This document shows, one piece after another, positions 51,715-62,822 of a DNA stretch of 64,000 nucleotides (position 1 is the stretch's first letter; every line of letters begins with the position of its first letter). Below the pieces are notes generated by a model, which ran no database searches, was not told the DNA's origin, and saw only the letters and a program-made list of their open reading frames with translations. The stretch covers positions 7,816,257-7,880,256 of the forward strand of contig NC_091372.1 of assembly GCF_038502225.1 (NCBI RefSeq), in the 5' to 3' direction. Made by a program: the position numbers and the translations under genes. The stretch comes from Cherax quadricarinatus. Lineage: Eukaryota; Arthropoda; Malacostraca; Decapoda; Parastacidae.

Positions 51715-53642
51715 ATGGCAGCCCTAGTCCATGAACCTGCTACCCCCAGGCCCCTTCTTGATACCGCACCCCGTTCTGACCCCGCCCCATCTTTGGACCA
51801 CTCTTCGGACACTCCTCATGCCTCTGTACCTCTTGCCGGTGCTGTTTCCTCACCCGCTTCAGGTACTGAGGCCTCGACTGACTCCTTCGATTTATCTGAC
51901 CTTCGCTCTCCTCTGACTATGCTTCCGGCCTCTCCCTCTACGGTGCGGCAATTTTCAAATCGCCGGCCCATTCCACGTCGGACCAACTCTGGTCCCACGC
52001 CTAAATGACAACGACAATTACCTGCTGATGATACTTCTCCACCTTCTCGTTCTTCTCAGAAAAGATCGACACGTCCTTCACTACCTCTCCATGCTCAGTT
52101 TCAGACTGCACAATGGACTAAATTCTTCACTTTACGACCGACTTCCTCTACTGCCTATCTTTCTGACCACAGTATTGGCAAGGCACTCCTACGCCATGTT
52201 GGTAAAGATATTTCTTTTCATGCTCTTAAGAGCGGTATGCGCATCGTCACCGTACAGAATGCTACCCAGGCTCATGAGCTTTCTCGTCTTTCCCATATCG
52301 ATACTGTTCCTGTAACTATTGAAAAGCATCATTCCCTCAATTCTTGTAGTGGTACCATCATTCTGCCCCATACCATAGTTCAACAAAATTTCCAGACATG
52401 TGGCACTGACATTCTTGAACAGCTGGAACTCCAAGATCTCCCAATCCTCAAGGTAGACACTTACGTTCTTCCTGCCCGCGGGCGGAGACGATACCCTAGC
52501 AATGTGGCTCGTTTAACTTTTGACAGCCGTGAACTCCCATCCTCAGTTTATGTAGCAGGACATCGGTTACAAGTTCGAAAGGTGATCCCTACACCGCAAC
52601 AGTGTAGAAATTGCTGGCGATTTGGCCATCCAGCGAAATATTGCAGATCTATCGCCGAATGCCCAGTCTGTGGTGCCGATGACCATTCTAATACGTCTTG
52701 CAATCGACCTCCCTCTTGCCTTAATTGTCATGAGGCTCACCCTTCATACTCTCGCCATTGTCAAGTCTACTTAAACGAGCGGGAAATCCGTTACCTCAAA
52801 GAGGCAGAAGGTCTCCCTTATGCCATGGCAGTTTCTCATCTCCGCCTCCAAGGGAGACTACCTCGTGTTTCTTATTCCCGTGTTTCAAAACGTCCCCCCA
52901 CTTCTGGTATCCCATCTTCTGCACCCACCTCTGTGGTTACCTCTCCCATAGTCACTCCTGTAGCTAATTATTTTGCTGTCCTCGGCTCAGACGTCCCTAC
53001 TTCAACGTCTCAGTCTGATCTTGCTTCTTCGTGTTCTCTCTCACAAGCCTCAGTAGCGACGAGATCTCGTATGACACCTCCTCCCAATCGTCCCTCTACT
53101 TCTCAAAAGTCAAAAAAAGGTCCGTTAACACCTCCTACCCATCTTCCACCTCCTCATTTTCCCTTCCCTGTCTCTGTACCTGGTTCTCCCCCTCTCACTG
53201 GCTCTGTTACAAGTGTAGAGGTTCACCCTCCTCCTCGTACTGTACCTTCCTCCCCTGTTCCCTCCCAAGTTTCTTCCTCTTCGGCCACCTCCCAGGTTTC
53301 TACCTCTTCTGTCCCCTTCCACGCTTCTCCAGTTCCCTCCACCCTTCCGTCCCCCCCCCTACCTTGGTACAGTCCATTACAGTTCCAATCTTTACTCATC
53401 CTCCCCCTACCATTTCCAATATTGTCTCCCATACGACGTCTCTGAATTCTGAAACACTTGAAGCAATCTCTGAATATATTGCAGAGACCAAACCATCAAT
53501 GGACACTGATCCACCCTCCGCTCCTTCTCTCTCCTCTACTCCATCTGCGCAACTCCTTTCTTCACAGCGCACCGTTCCTTCGCTGCTTGAACGTTTTCCA
53601 CTGCCTCCGCATGTGGACTTTTCTAACCCCTCTAGTCTGTAG
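51715..53642 (+). pseudogene. I-like LINE ORF1 (gag-like, zinc knuckles), broken
   Basis: Starts MAALVHEPATPRPLLDTAPR. One in-frame TGA (52006-52008), then open to 53445 with CCHC-type knuckles: CRNCWRFGHPAKYC, CPVCGADDHSNTSC and CLNCHEAHPSYSRHC. It ends in a Ser/Pro-rich tail. A C-run near 53349-53357 shifts the frame; the other frame continues to a stop at 53642 (ISEYIAETKPSMDTD), 44 nt before ORF2. Confidence 0.85.
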
Positions 53643-53686
53643 GAACCCTTACCTGCGGATTTCAGGTATCTTTATCATTGCCAATC

Positions 53687-54967
53687 ATGGCCTATTTACA
53701 GTGGAATATACGCGGCCTCAGGGGTAATCGGGGTGAGCTTCAGATGTTACTCTCCCAGTTTTCCCCTGTTGGTGTTTGCTTACAGGAACCAAAATTACAC
53801 TCTGCTGTTATCTCTCCCATCTCAGGCTATAATTTATTGTATTCTTCAGATCCTTTTCCTGATGGGACCTTTAATGAAAGTGCCCTTCTTCTACGCACTG
53901 ATATTCCGTACCATCAGCTATTTGTTCGTACTTCGCTGCATTACACAGCAGCCCATATCCACTTGCATAGGTGGTATACGCTCTGTTCTTTATATCTCTC
54001 TCCTTCTCGGGCATTATCTATTCTGGATATTGCCTTTCTTGTTTCGTCATTACCACCACCGATTCTGTTACTTGGTGATTTTAATGCCCACCATTTCCTC
54101 TGGGGGGGGGGGTCTCACTGTGATTCCCGTGGCATTCAGTTAGAGGCTTTTCTTGCCACCCACCCCCTCCATGTTTTAAATACAGGTACTCACACCCATT
54201 TTGATCCTCGGACTCACACTCTCTCTTGCATCGATCTCTCAGTCTGCTCTTCCTCCACCGCATTAGACTTCACTTGGTCTGTTCTTCTGGACTTACATGA
54301 CAGCGATCATTTCCCAATCATTCTTACTTCCCCTTCATATTCACCACCTCTTCGCATCCCACGCTGGCAATTTGATCAGGCAAATTGGAACCTTTACTCA
54401 CACCTAACTGTTTTTAGAGAGGTTCCTTCTTCGTCCTCCATCGATGAGCTTTTACACCTCTTCTCATCCTCCGTTTTAACTGCAGCTTCTCATTCTATAC
54501 CCCAAACTTCGGGCAGGCATTCTCAGAAATGCGTGCCTTGGTGGTCTCCTGCTTGTGCTCGTGCAGTACGTTTGAAACACGCTGCATGGGGCAGGTACCG
54601 GTACAATAGAACCACAGAGAGACTTCTTGAATTTAAGCAGAAGCGTGCGATCGCCCGCCGTGTCATCCGTGACGCTAAACGCACTTGCTGGCGAGATTAT
54701 GTCTCCACCATCACCTCTGCTTCCTCTATGAGTGCAGTCTGGAAAAAAGTACGAAAACTGAGTGGTAAATATTCTCCTGACCCGGCTCCTGTTCTGTGGG
54801 TTGCCGGTGTTGATATAGCAAACCCACTAGATGTTGCCAATGAAATTGGCAATCATCTGGTCCGTATTTCTCAGGGACTCCATCTATGCCCCTCATTTCT
54901 TTCCTCAAAGTCTGCCAGAGAGGTTAGCACCCTTAGACTTTTCTTCTCTCAGAGAAGAACAGTATAA
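53687..54967 (+). pseudogene. I-like LINE ORF2 endonuclease part
   Basis: ATG at 53687 (MAYLQWNIRGLRGNRGEL). APE-type endonuclease motifs: QWNIRG (N), VCLQEPKL (E), LLLGDFNAHHFLWGG (D, N) and HDSDHFPIIL (DH). It then runs to CWRDYVSTITSASSMSAVWK and a frameshift near 54880 before the RT. Confidence 0.87.
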
Positions 54968-56235
54968 TGTGCCTTTTACACTTCAAGAACTGGAGGCAAC
55001 ACTCTTAGCTTGCCGATCATCGGCAGCTGGGCCCGACGACATTCATATTCGTATGCTACAACATTTACATCAGTCAGCCCTTGCAGTCCTATTATGCCTT
55101 TACAATCTTATTTGGTCACAAGGAGTTCTTCCACAGCTGTGGAAATCCGCCATTGTTCTCCCTTTCCGCAAACCAGGCACTACGGGACATGAAACCTCCC
55201 ACTATCGTCCCATTGCTCTTACCAGTGCAGTTTGCAAAGTGATGGAACGCCTAGTAAATAGACGTTTAGTGTGGTATTTAGAGACACACAACAGTCTCTC
55301 CACTCGTCAATATGGCTTTCGTAAGGGACGTTCTACCATAGACCCCTTACTACGCTTGGATACGTATGTTCGTAATGCCTTTGCGAATAACCACTCAGTT
55401 ATTGCCATATTTTTTGACCTTGAGAAGGCATATGACACAACTTGGAGGTATAATATTTTAGCCCAAGCCCACTCCTTAGGCCTTCGAGGCAATCTACCAT
55501 CCTTCCTTAAGAACTTTTTAACTGACAGGCATTTCCGTGTTCGGGTTAATAATGTGCTCTCCCCGGACTTTATCCAAGCTGAAGGTGTCCCCCAGGGATG
55601 TGTTCTGAGCACAACACTTTTTCTCCTTGCTATTAATGATTTGGCCTCTAGTCTTCCATCAAATATTTGGTCATCACTCTATGTTGATGACTTCGCTATT
55701 GCCTGTGCAGGCGCTGACAGTCACCTTATTACAGTCTCTCTCCAGCATGCAGTCGACCGTGTTTCCAATTGGGCCACCACACGTGGGTTTAAATTTTCCA
55801 GCACTAAAACCCACCAAATTACTTTCACTAGACGCTCTGTCATCTCCGATCATCCTTTGTACCTCTATGGCTCCCGTATCCCTGAATGTGATACAGTCAA
55901 GTTTCTAGGTCTCCTCTTTGATCGTAGGTTATCCTGGAAACCTCACATTACCTCTCTGAAGGCAACTTGCCACAGCCGGCTGAACCTCCTTAAAACCCTT
56001 GCTCATCTTTCATGGGGAGCTGATCGTCGAACCCTCCTTCGCCTACATTCCACCCTTATCTTATCGAAACTTGATTATGGTGACCAGATCTATTCAGCGG
56101 CATCTCCTGCTACTCTCTCTAGCCTTAACCCCATTCATCACCAAGGATTACGTTTATGCCTTGGTGCTTTTCGCTCTTCCCCTGTCGAGAGCCTCTATGC
56201 AGAAGCGAACGTTCCATCCTTATCCATCGCTGTGA
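54880..56235 (+). pseudogene. I-like LINE ORF2 reverse transcriptase part
   Basis: Open from 54831 to 56420; homology ends near 56235. Motifs: SSAAGPDDIHIRML, LPFRKPGTTGHETSHYRPIA, QYGFRKGRST, FFDLEKAYDTTW (A), GVPQGCVLSTTLFLLAIND (B), LYVDDFAIACAG (C). Near 56230 the frame shifts; the next frame gives CLRYYVRSHDLRNPSIYRM. Confidence 0.87.
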
Positions 56236-56239
56236 TGCC

Positions 56240-57422
56240 CATTGCCTTCGCTACTATGTACGCTCTCATGATCTCCGCAATCCTTCCATTTATAGAATGG
56301 TCACTGATATTAGTAGACATTCTTTATTTGTTCGCCGCCCCTGTTTACTCCATCCCTTCTCTCTTCGCCTTCATTCGCTCTTGTCTTCTCTTCAATTACC
56401 ACCTTTCTATGTACATGTAGCATCTCACTTTTCCCTACCCCCCTGGGAAGTTCCAGCTGTTCGAGTCTGTTCTTTCTCTCTCCCTTGCTCGAAAGCCCAA
56501 CTGTCTACGGTCACTTCCCGGTCGCTTCCCGCTCTCATTTTCTTGACCACTTTCACTCTCATTCTCATGCCATTGCTGTGTACACAGATGGCTCTAAGTC
56601 TTCTGACGGCGTAGGATTCGCAGCAGTGTTTCAATAAAGGATCACATTATACTGGACAGCGTCGTACAAGGGCATTTACTATCTTCGGCTAGTATTTTTA
56701 CTGCTGAATTGTATGCCATCCTTATAGCACTTATCCATATTACATCTATGCCTGTGTCATCATTTGTGGTTGTCTCAGACTCCCTTAGTGCTTTACAGGC
56801 TATACAGAAATTTGATACACCTCACCCCTTAGTCCTCCGTATCCAACTTTGGCTACGCCGCATCTTTACCAAGCATAAAGATATTGTTTTTTGTTGGGTC
56901 CCTGGTCATGTTGACGTACAGGGCAATGAACAGGCAGACACTGCTGCGCGGTCAGCAGTACATGACCTACCAGTTTCATGTAGAGGTATTCCATTTACGG
57001 ACTATTTTGCTGCAATATCTTCCCAACTTCACACCCGTTGGCAACAACGTTGGTCTACTATGCTCGGCAACAAACTTCAATCTATTAAACCGAGTATAGG
57101 TTACTGGCCATCTTCTTATCACCAGTGTCGAGGTTGGGAGACTACTCTCTCCCGTCTTCGCATTGGCCATACTCGTCTTACTCATGGATATCTCATGGAG
57201 AGGCGCCCTGCTCCTCTCTGTGAGAATTGCCAAGTTCCATTATCAGTCGGCCACATTCTGTTGGACTGCCCACTTTATCAACGAGCACGCAGAATTTACC
57301 TCCGTCGTCGTCTTCACTCTGCTGCTTTCTCTTTACCTTCCCTTCTCGCTGATGGACCCACCTTTCATCCGGACTCTCTCATCGACTTTTTGACAACAAC
57401 TGACTTACTTCACAAACTCTGA
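56240..57422 (+). pseudogene. I-like LINE ORF2 RNase H and C-terminus
   Basis: RNase H begins VYTDGSKSSDGVGFAAVFQ in one frame (56579-56635), stops, and continues in another: FTAELYAILIAL (E), VVVSDSLSALQAI (D), WVPGHVDVQGNEQADTAARS (HV..GNE.AD). It ends with a cysteine/histidine motif, CENCQVPLSVGHILLDCPLY. Loss of frame twice makes it nonfunctional. An RNase H after the RT supports the I group over CR1/Jockey. Confidence 0.87.
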
Positions 57423-57653
57423 TACCTTCAGCGCCTTTCTACTTCAATCTCTTGCTACCCCCTAGGGGACTTACCCCTGTACTATTTCCCCTGCTACCCG
57501 CTGTACTTTGCCGTGTTTTCCGTAACCTGCTGATCATCTCTCCTCCCTTCTGCCATCCAATACCCTCGCTTCCTTCCCTACCCTGCAGCGCTGTATAGCC
57601 CTTGTGGCTTAGCACTTCTTTTTTATTATAATAATAATAATGTGGTTCATACA

Positions 57654-57790
57654 TCTGTTTGTGTGTGGCCAAAAACAACAGCCTGGTTGATCAGGCCCTG
57701 ATCCACCATGAGGCCTGGTCATAGACTGGGCCGCGGGGGCATTGACCCCCCGAAACCCTCTCCAAGTATACTCATGGCGCCTCTGCTTTT
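57654..57790 (+). mobile_element. 3' tail of the LINE interrupted at 50960
   Basis: 'cagcctggttgatcaggccc' + 'tgatccaccatgaggcctgg' and 'gcattgaccccccgaaaccc' continue the CR1/Jockey-like 3' UTR cut by the I-like insertion. Confidence 0.88.
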
Positions 57791-58000
57791 CATTGGGGAG
57801 ATGTTGCACCACCTGCCAAGTCTTTTGCTTTCATAGGGAGTGATTTCCGTGTACAGATTTGGGACTAGTCCCTCTTAAGATTTTCAGAGTGTATATTATA
57901 TTTTATCTTTCTTGCCTGCATTCCAAACATAAATCAAGGGACTTCAACCATCCACATTTAGGTTCTTTATCGTATTATACGTGCAGTGAACATTCCCTAT

Positions 58001-58165
58001 TATTATTATAATCAAGGGGAAGCACTAAACCTGTAGGATTATACAGCACCTGTGGGGGTTATGTGGAAGGTATTCAGGCTTAATTCAGAGAACTGGAGCA
58101 CAGATCCTATTCCCTAGATCAAGAGCCCCTCACCAGCATCAAGGAACCTTCCTTGAGGGGAAAGT
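58001..58165 (-). mobile_element. RIME-like short element
   Basis: 'tattattataatcaagggga' + 'agcactaaacctgtaggatt' + 'atacagc' (3' end), 'aggcttaattcagagaactg' and 'atcaagagcccctcaccagc' + 'atcaaggaaccttccttgag' (5' end). Inserted in the minus-strand LINE. Confidence 0.75.
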
Positions 58166-58261
58166 TCTCTATACATTCTCCAAGCCTGCAATTTCATCTA
58201 CCTTGAAATGGGCCATTAGTGTGCAGCAATACTTCATCCTAGAGAGAACAAGCGATCTGAA

Positions 58262-58616
58262 GAGAATCATAATAATAATATCTTTATTTACTACCAGTAC
58301 ATGTACAAGGTATACAGACCATAGCTGACAACAACGACATACTACTATATATAAAGTCCCTTGTTATGCTCCGCATTTCGGGCAAATTAGGTCAGTGTCC
58401 CAGGATGCGACCCACACCAGTCCACTAACACCCAGGTACCCATTTTACTGATGGGGAACATAGACAACAGGTGGAAAGAAACACGTCCAATGTTTCTACT
58501 CTGGCTGGGAATCGAACCCAGACCCTCGCCGTGTGAAGCGAGATTATTATTATAATCAAGGGGAAGCACTAAACCCGGAGGATTATACAGCTTGTGAAGC
58601 GAGAGCATTAGCCACC
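58262..58616 (-). mobile_element. tRNA-headed SINE with a second tail type
   Basis: Minus-strand SINE: head 'gcgagggtctgggttcgatt'-type at 58505-58545, body with one 32-bp-type unit (58392-58435), but the 3' tail (58262-58388) is 'aataaagatattatt'-ended and unlike the tail at 24480. Interrupted by a 50-bp insertion. Confidence 0.75.
58543..58592 (-). mobile_element. 50-bp tail-only retroinsertion
   Basis: 'attattattataatcaaggg' + 'gaagcactaaacccggagga' + 'ttatacagct' between 11-bp duplications tgtgaagcgag (58532-58542 and 58593-58603). Only the 3' end of the RIME/I-like family is present. Confidence 0.85.
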
Positions 58617-58669
58617 ATTATTATTATAATCAAAAAAGAAGCGCTAAGCCACAAGGACTATACAGCGCT
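58617..58669 (-). mobile_element. 53-bp tail-only retroinsertion
   Basis: 'attattattataatcaaaaa' + 'agaagcgctaagccacaagg' + 'actatacagcgct' between perfect 14-bp duplications gagcattagccacc (58603-58616 and 58670-58683). The sequence matches the I-like LINE end itself. Confidence 0.87.
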
Positions 58670-59111
58670 GAGCATTAGCCACCAGACATCCCTAGTTTTG
58701 AAGGTTCTCATTATAGATTCTATCATTTCCCTCTCATATGTGGTTAGATACATTGTTGTGATCTTTTGAAGTGAGATTCTCTGACATAATCACTCCCAGG
58801 TCCTTCACATTATTTTGCTCTATTGTGTGGCTCAAATTTGTTTTATACTGCAATCCGGTTTTTATTTCCAAGAGTTTTCAATAGCGGAGTAGTTGAAATT
58901 TGTCTTCATTGAACTTCATATTATTTTTAAGGCTCATTTAAAGATTTGGTTAATGTCCAGTTGAAGATTTGTAGTGTCCTCAGTAGATGACACTGTCATG
59001 CAGTTTCTGGCATCATCAGCAAATTAATACATGTTGTGGCTTACATCTCTGTCTGTGTCAGGTAGGAGGATGAGGAACGGGATGGGAGCGAGACCATACC
59101 TTGTGGGACAG

Positions 59112-59279
59112 ATTATTATTATAATCAAGGGGGAAGCGCTAAACCCGGAGGATTATACAGACAGTGCCTGGGGGGGGGGATGTAGAAGGCATTCAGGCTT
59201 AATTCGGGGAACTGGAGCATAGATCCAATTCCCTAAATCAAGAGCCCCTCACCAACATCAAGGAACCTTCCTTGAGGGG
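59112..59279 (-). mobile_element. RIME-like short element
   Basis: 'ttattattataatcaagggg' + 'gaagcgctaaacccggagga', then 'aattcggggaactggagcat', then 'caaggaaccttccttgaggg'. Very similar to the copy at 58001. Confidence 0.75.
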
Positions 59280-59654
59280 CCTGGGTTGTGCAATTGTTGA
59301 GTATCCAAGTGGTTGGGGATCTTGCTTCTCAGAACCCTTTCAAAGATTTTTATGATCTGGGATTTTAGTGTTATTGGTCTGTAGCTCTTTGGAACTGCTT
59401 TACTGCCATCTTCGTGGTGTGGGGCTTTGTTGTTTTTAGTGAGTGTGGGATGACTCCTGCGTCTATGCTCCCTCTCCATAGAATATTTAAGGCACGTGCC
59501 ATGTTCATCAAAAATTGCAGTTGCAGTTTTTTATGAACACGGAGTTCCATGAGTATGGGCCTGGGCAGAGTGCGTGGGCATGTCATTTATTGCTTTTTCA
59601 AAGTCATGTGGTATTAGGTAATAGGTTTGCTCTGAGGGAGCAGTGTTGCTCCAT

Positions 59655-59880
59655 TAACCTATTACATTCATGGGGAAACGGAGACAATCAGGTTGGATCC
59701 AAGGAAGAAGTCAGGTCTAATTCCTTGGATCATGAGCTCATGATTAGCACCATATAAGGTCAAACAGCACCTGGCCAATAGAAAATAATCACATTCAATC
59801 TGAGGGAAGGGTAGCTCCAATTTCTCGAATCAAGAGCCCTTCAGTAGCATTAAGACAGTCCCATAAATGTTACCCATGAT
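59655..59880 (-). mobile_element. Two decayed RIME-like fragments
   Basis: 'tctaattccttggatcatga' + 'gctcatgattagcacc' and 'ccaatttctcgaatcaagag' + 'cccttcagtagcattaag' repeat the 5' half of the family. Confidence 0.45.
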
Positions 59881-60810
59881 ACTGTACACAAGCATCAAAA
59901 TTTTGAAGCCAGTCGGATAAGGCATTATCAAGTAATAAGCGAACATTTGTGAAAAAGCAAACTAAATTATTTATGAAAATTTTCAAAAAATAAGAAAGTC
60001 TACCCTCATTAAAGTTAAGAGGATCATTAATACCCTCGTTAAGCTTGAGAGGATTGTTAATACCCTCGTTAAACTTGGAGGATTATAATAAAACAATCCT
60101 TAAATCAGATATAAGATATATTTTCTCTGTCTTGAAGCACATCTCACATTGGTATGAGCATTGCACGGGATATGATATATGCTGCTATGGTATTCAATGT
60201 TATAGTTGCCATCAATCTTAGTCTGAATCGTGAGTTTCCTCTATGCATGATAATCATTCATGCAGATAGCTAGACATTTATAATTAAAGTATGAGAAAAT
60301 ACTTAAAGAATTCAATAGTTTGTTAACCAAAACTTATTCTGATTTTTCAATGGAAACATTTGTACACAGTTCTAATTTATTTTGTGCTATGATACCTAAA
60401 AAGTGTACAAGACAAAATAAACTACTGTACATTAAGAAATTATTGAACATACTATATTTCTTTTACTCCTGTTTTCAAAATCAACATAGACAAGTCATAT
60501 TTCAAACTATGAGCTGCTATACTATATGGACTCACATTAAGCTACATACTTTGGGATCCCATTGTACTGATTTTTTTTTTCAAAGCTCTGTCTCAGTGTC
60601 CCATTGAATGCTTTATGGAAAATTTTTTTAATCTGAGTATCTCGATATTGTAATCACAAATTGCATTTTTTTTTTTTTTTATAAACTGAGGTGCCTTCCA
60701 GGTAAATTCTATGAAGTGTCCCAGGATTTTGATTTGAAAAAATGGGATTCCCATATGTAGCATGCAAGCTGCATGTATTGCACAGCATTTTAGAGATTCC
60801 TTGGAAATGA

Positions 60811-61124
60811 CCATATTTTCCGGCATACAAGACGCACAATCATACAAGACATATAAGACGATGTTTCCAAGCAGCTGTAACATAACGTTAGCTAACAACT
60901 GCTTTAACCTAACCCAAAGCCTACTTCAGTCTGCCCGAAATGCCCCAGCATGATAGTGGCTTTCTTAGTATCTAACAAATAAAAAATTGTAACCTTTGCA
61001 AAGAAATAAATCTGTCTTTTTTATCTTTGAACCTGACCTTGAGCATTTAAAGTGCAGGGTAATTTTCCAAGACTTTTTGTGGAGAGAAAAAAAAAAAGTG
61101 CACCTTATATGCCAGAAAATACAG
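60811..61124. mobile_element. MITE with ~28-bp terminal repeats
   Basis: Left 'ccatattttccggcatacaa' + 'gacgcac', right complement 'ctgtattttctggcatataa' + 'ggtgcac'. The inside includes a LINE-tail-like piece ('tctgcccgaaatgccccagc' + 'atgatag'). Superfamily not assigned; target duplication unclear. Confidence 0.7.
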
Positions 61125-61324
61125 TAGCTCACCTGATACAGTGTCTTACTTGACTAGAAACAAAAGACGTATTACATAGTGATGAAAATTGTCCACTAAT
61201 ACTGCATTTACAACTACAGTACCAACTCAAGCTTTGTACAGAAATTCCAAAACAGAAAACTTTTTTCTGATATGGTTGACTGAGGTGTGTAAGTTTACAA
61301 TAACATTAGTGCATGCTCTGCCAT

Positions 61325-61560
61325 ACAAGGAGTCCGTGACTTACAAACGAGTTGCATTTCTGGCGTTTCAACTTACAAACGAGTTGTGTTCCGGGTGTTT
61401 AAATTTACAAATGATTTGCATACAGGGTGTTTCAACCTATAAATGAGCTGTGTTGCTGGTGTTTCAGCTTACAAACAAGTAACATTCCAGGTGTTTCAAC
61501 TTATCAAATGCATTTTAGGTGCTTTAACTTACAAATGAGTTATTTGTAGCGCTGAAATGA
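61325..61560. repeat. Diverged ~32-35-bp tandem repeat, ~7 copies
   Basis: Unit about 'cttacaaacgagttgcattt' + 'ctggcgtttcaa'. Copies differ by 15-30%, so the array is old. Confidence 0.8.
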
Positions 61561-62682
61561 TCCTATATAAAAATCAAAAGCAAAGAAGAATTACATATTA
61601 TGCACATTCATAGCTGGTTCTTATGATGCCTGGAAGCAATAAGAGCAGCCTCATCAGAACAAAAGAGGGATTTAAAACATTATCTCGTGGGTCTTGTTAG
61701 TAAATGCCGAGAGTCTGCAAGTCAGGAACTCCTGTACTCCAGAAAATAAACACGTCTCATTCATGTGCAGTCTCCTCTGCTATTAGCAATACACAGTAAA
61801 AACCTGACTTTATTTTTAATTACTTAAAAAAATTCATTTTGCATTTGATAAAGCTCATTTCTTGATACATATAAATTTAGCAAAATGTATTTTGTGCTTA
61901 GTCACATACCAAAATGATCAGGTACAAAACAAGATTTGGAATATTTTCAGTAATATATAAAATCAGTGTTCAGTATAATTCATACAGAACTTTGGCACAG
62001 ATTAAGGGTGGGTGAGTTATATGTTACAAAAAAGCTACAATACCAGCACTACACAGCAGTTAGATCAAAATACAAAAATTACTTAACTTACACTATGAGA
62101 ATATCATCTGCACATAACCCAAACGTAATACTGTTATTTTTAATGAATGATTTGGAAAAAAAATTTCAGCTGCCTTTTTGTACTGATGACATCCCAGACA
62201 ACTACAGTACATATTCTAAATTGTTATTACATAGTTGCTCCTTAATTCAAATATTTTAGGGAGTGTACATATATATAGGTTCAATTAGGTAACTGAAAAT
62301 TCATGATTTTTTCTTTTTTAAAAACTTCCAGAGAATCTATGGGAATTGAAAATTTCAAAATTTTCAATTTTATACAATTCTATCCAACTTAAGACATTAA
62401 AAGCTATGACACATTTGTAATTACATATAATAGCACCTTACAATAATTTCTTCTTAATATAAATAAAAGACACTGGCTATACAACAGTCCCATTGGAGTA
62501 CTGTATTTCATTACCATATACGATATACTGCACTATATTTAGTACCATTATCTGATCCTCAGCTATACTTAATACAGTAATAACTTCAGTATAGGCCTTC
62601 CACTTACTACTATGTAATCTTTGCAAACAAAAAAATATGTTCATTTGTTTGTAAGTGGTGTGGATAAGCTAAGATATCACTC
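61561..62682. other. AT-rich sequence, nothing recognised
   Basis: No ORF with domain-like content on either strand, no splice-supported exon and no clear repeat. Could be intergenic or the 3' UTR of an unseen neighbour. Confidence 0.4.
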
Positions 62683-62822
62683 CACAAATAACCCGTACAT
62701 AGGAGAAAAACTCATGATATTTTCGGTCAGACTTGGACCATTGGTTAAGGTGAACAGTTATGGTCCAAGTCGGACTGAAATGTCATCATAAGTTTCTTTC
62801 TCCTATGTTCGGGTTATTTGTG
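62683..62822. repeat. Foldback element
   Basis: Arms 'cacaaataacccgtacatag' + 'gagaaa' and 'ggtcagacttggaccat', with complements 'tttctcctatgttcgggtta' + 'tttgtg' and 'atggtccaagtcggactga'. Total 140 bp. Confidence 0.75.

Larger units (their letters stand above)
50961..57640 (+). mobile_element. I-clade-like LINE, full length, frameshifted (6680 bp)
   Basis: Flanked by a perfect 13-bp duplication, tgtggttcataca (50948-50960 and 57641-57653). Structure: 5' UTR with a T42 run (51147-51188), gag-like ORF1 with zinc knuckles, ORF2 with endonuclease, RT and RNase H, and a (TAA)n end as in the Drosophila I factor. Both ORFs are broken, so it is dead as read. Confidence 0.9.
57791..59640 (-). pseudogene. 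CR1/Jockey-like LINE RT, minus strand, with nested short insertions
   Basis: Minus-strand pieces: thumb region near 57791-57990, 'tgtgatcttttgaagtgaga' with the NVKDLGV region near 58780, the FADDT region near 59000-59040, and the upstream RT near 59300-59600 (ALNILWRGSIDAGVIPHSLK). Interrupted by short elements at 58001, 58262-58602, 58617 and 59112. Convergent with the plus-strand copy ending at 57790. Confidence 0.75.
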
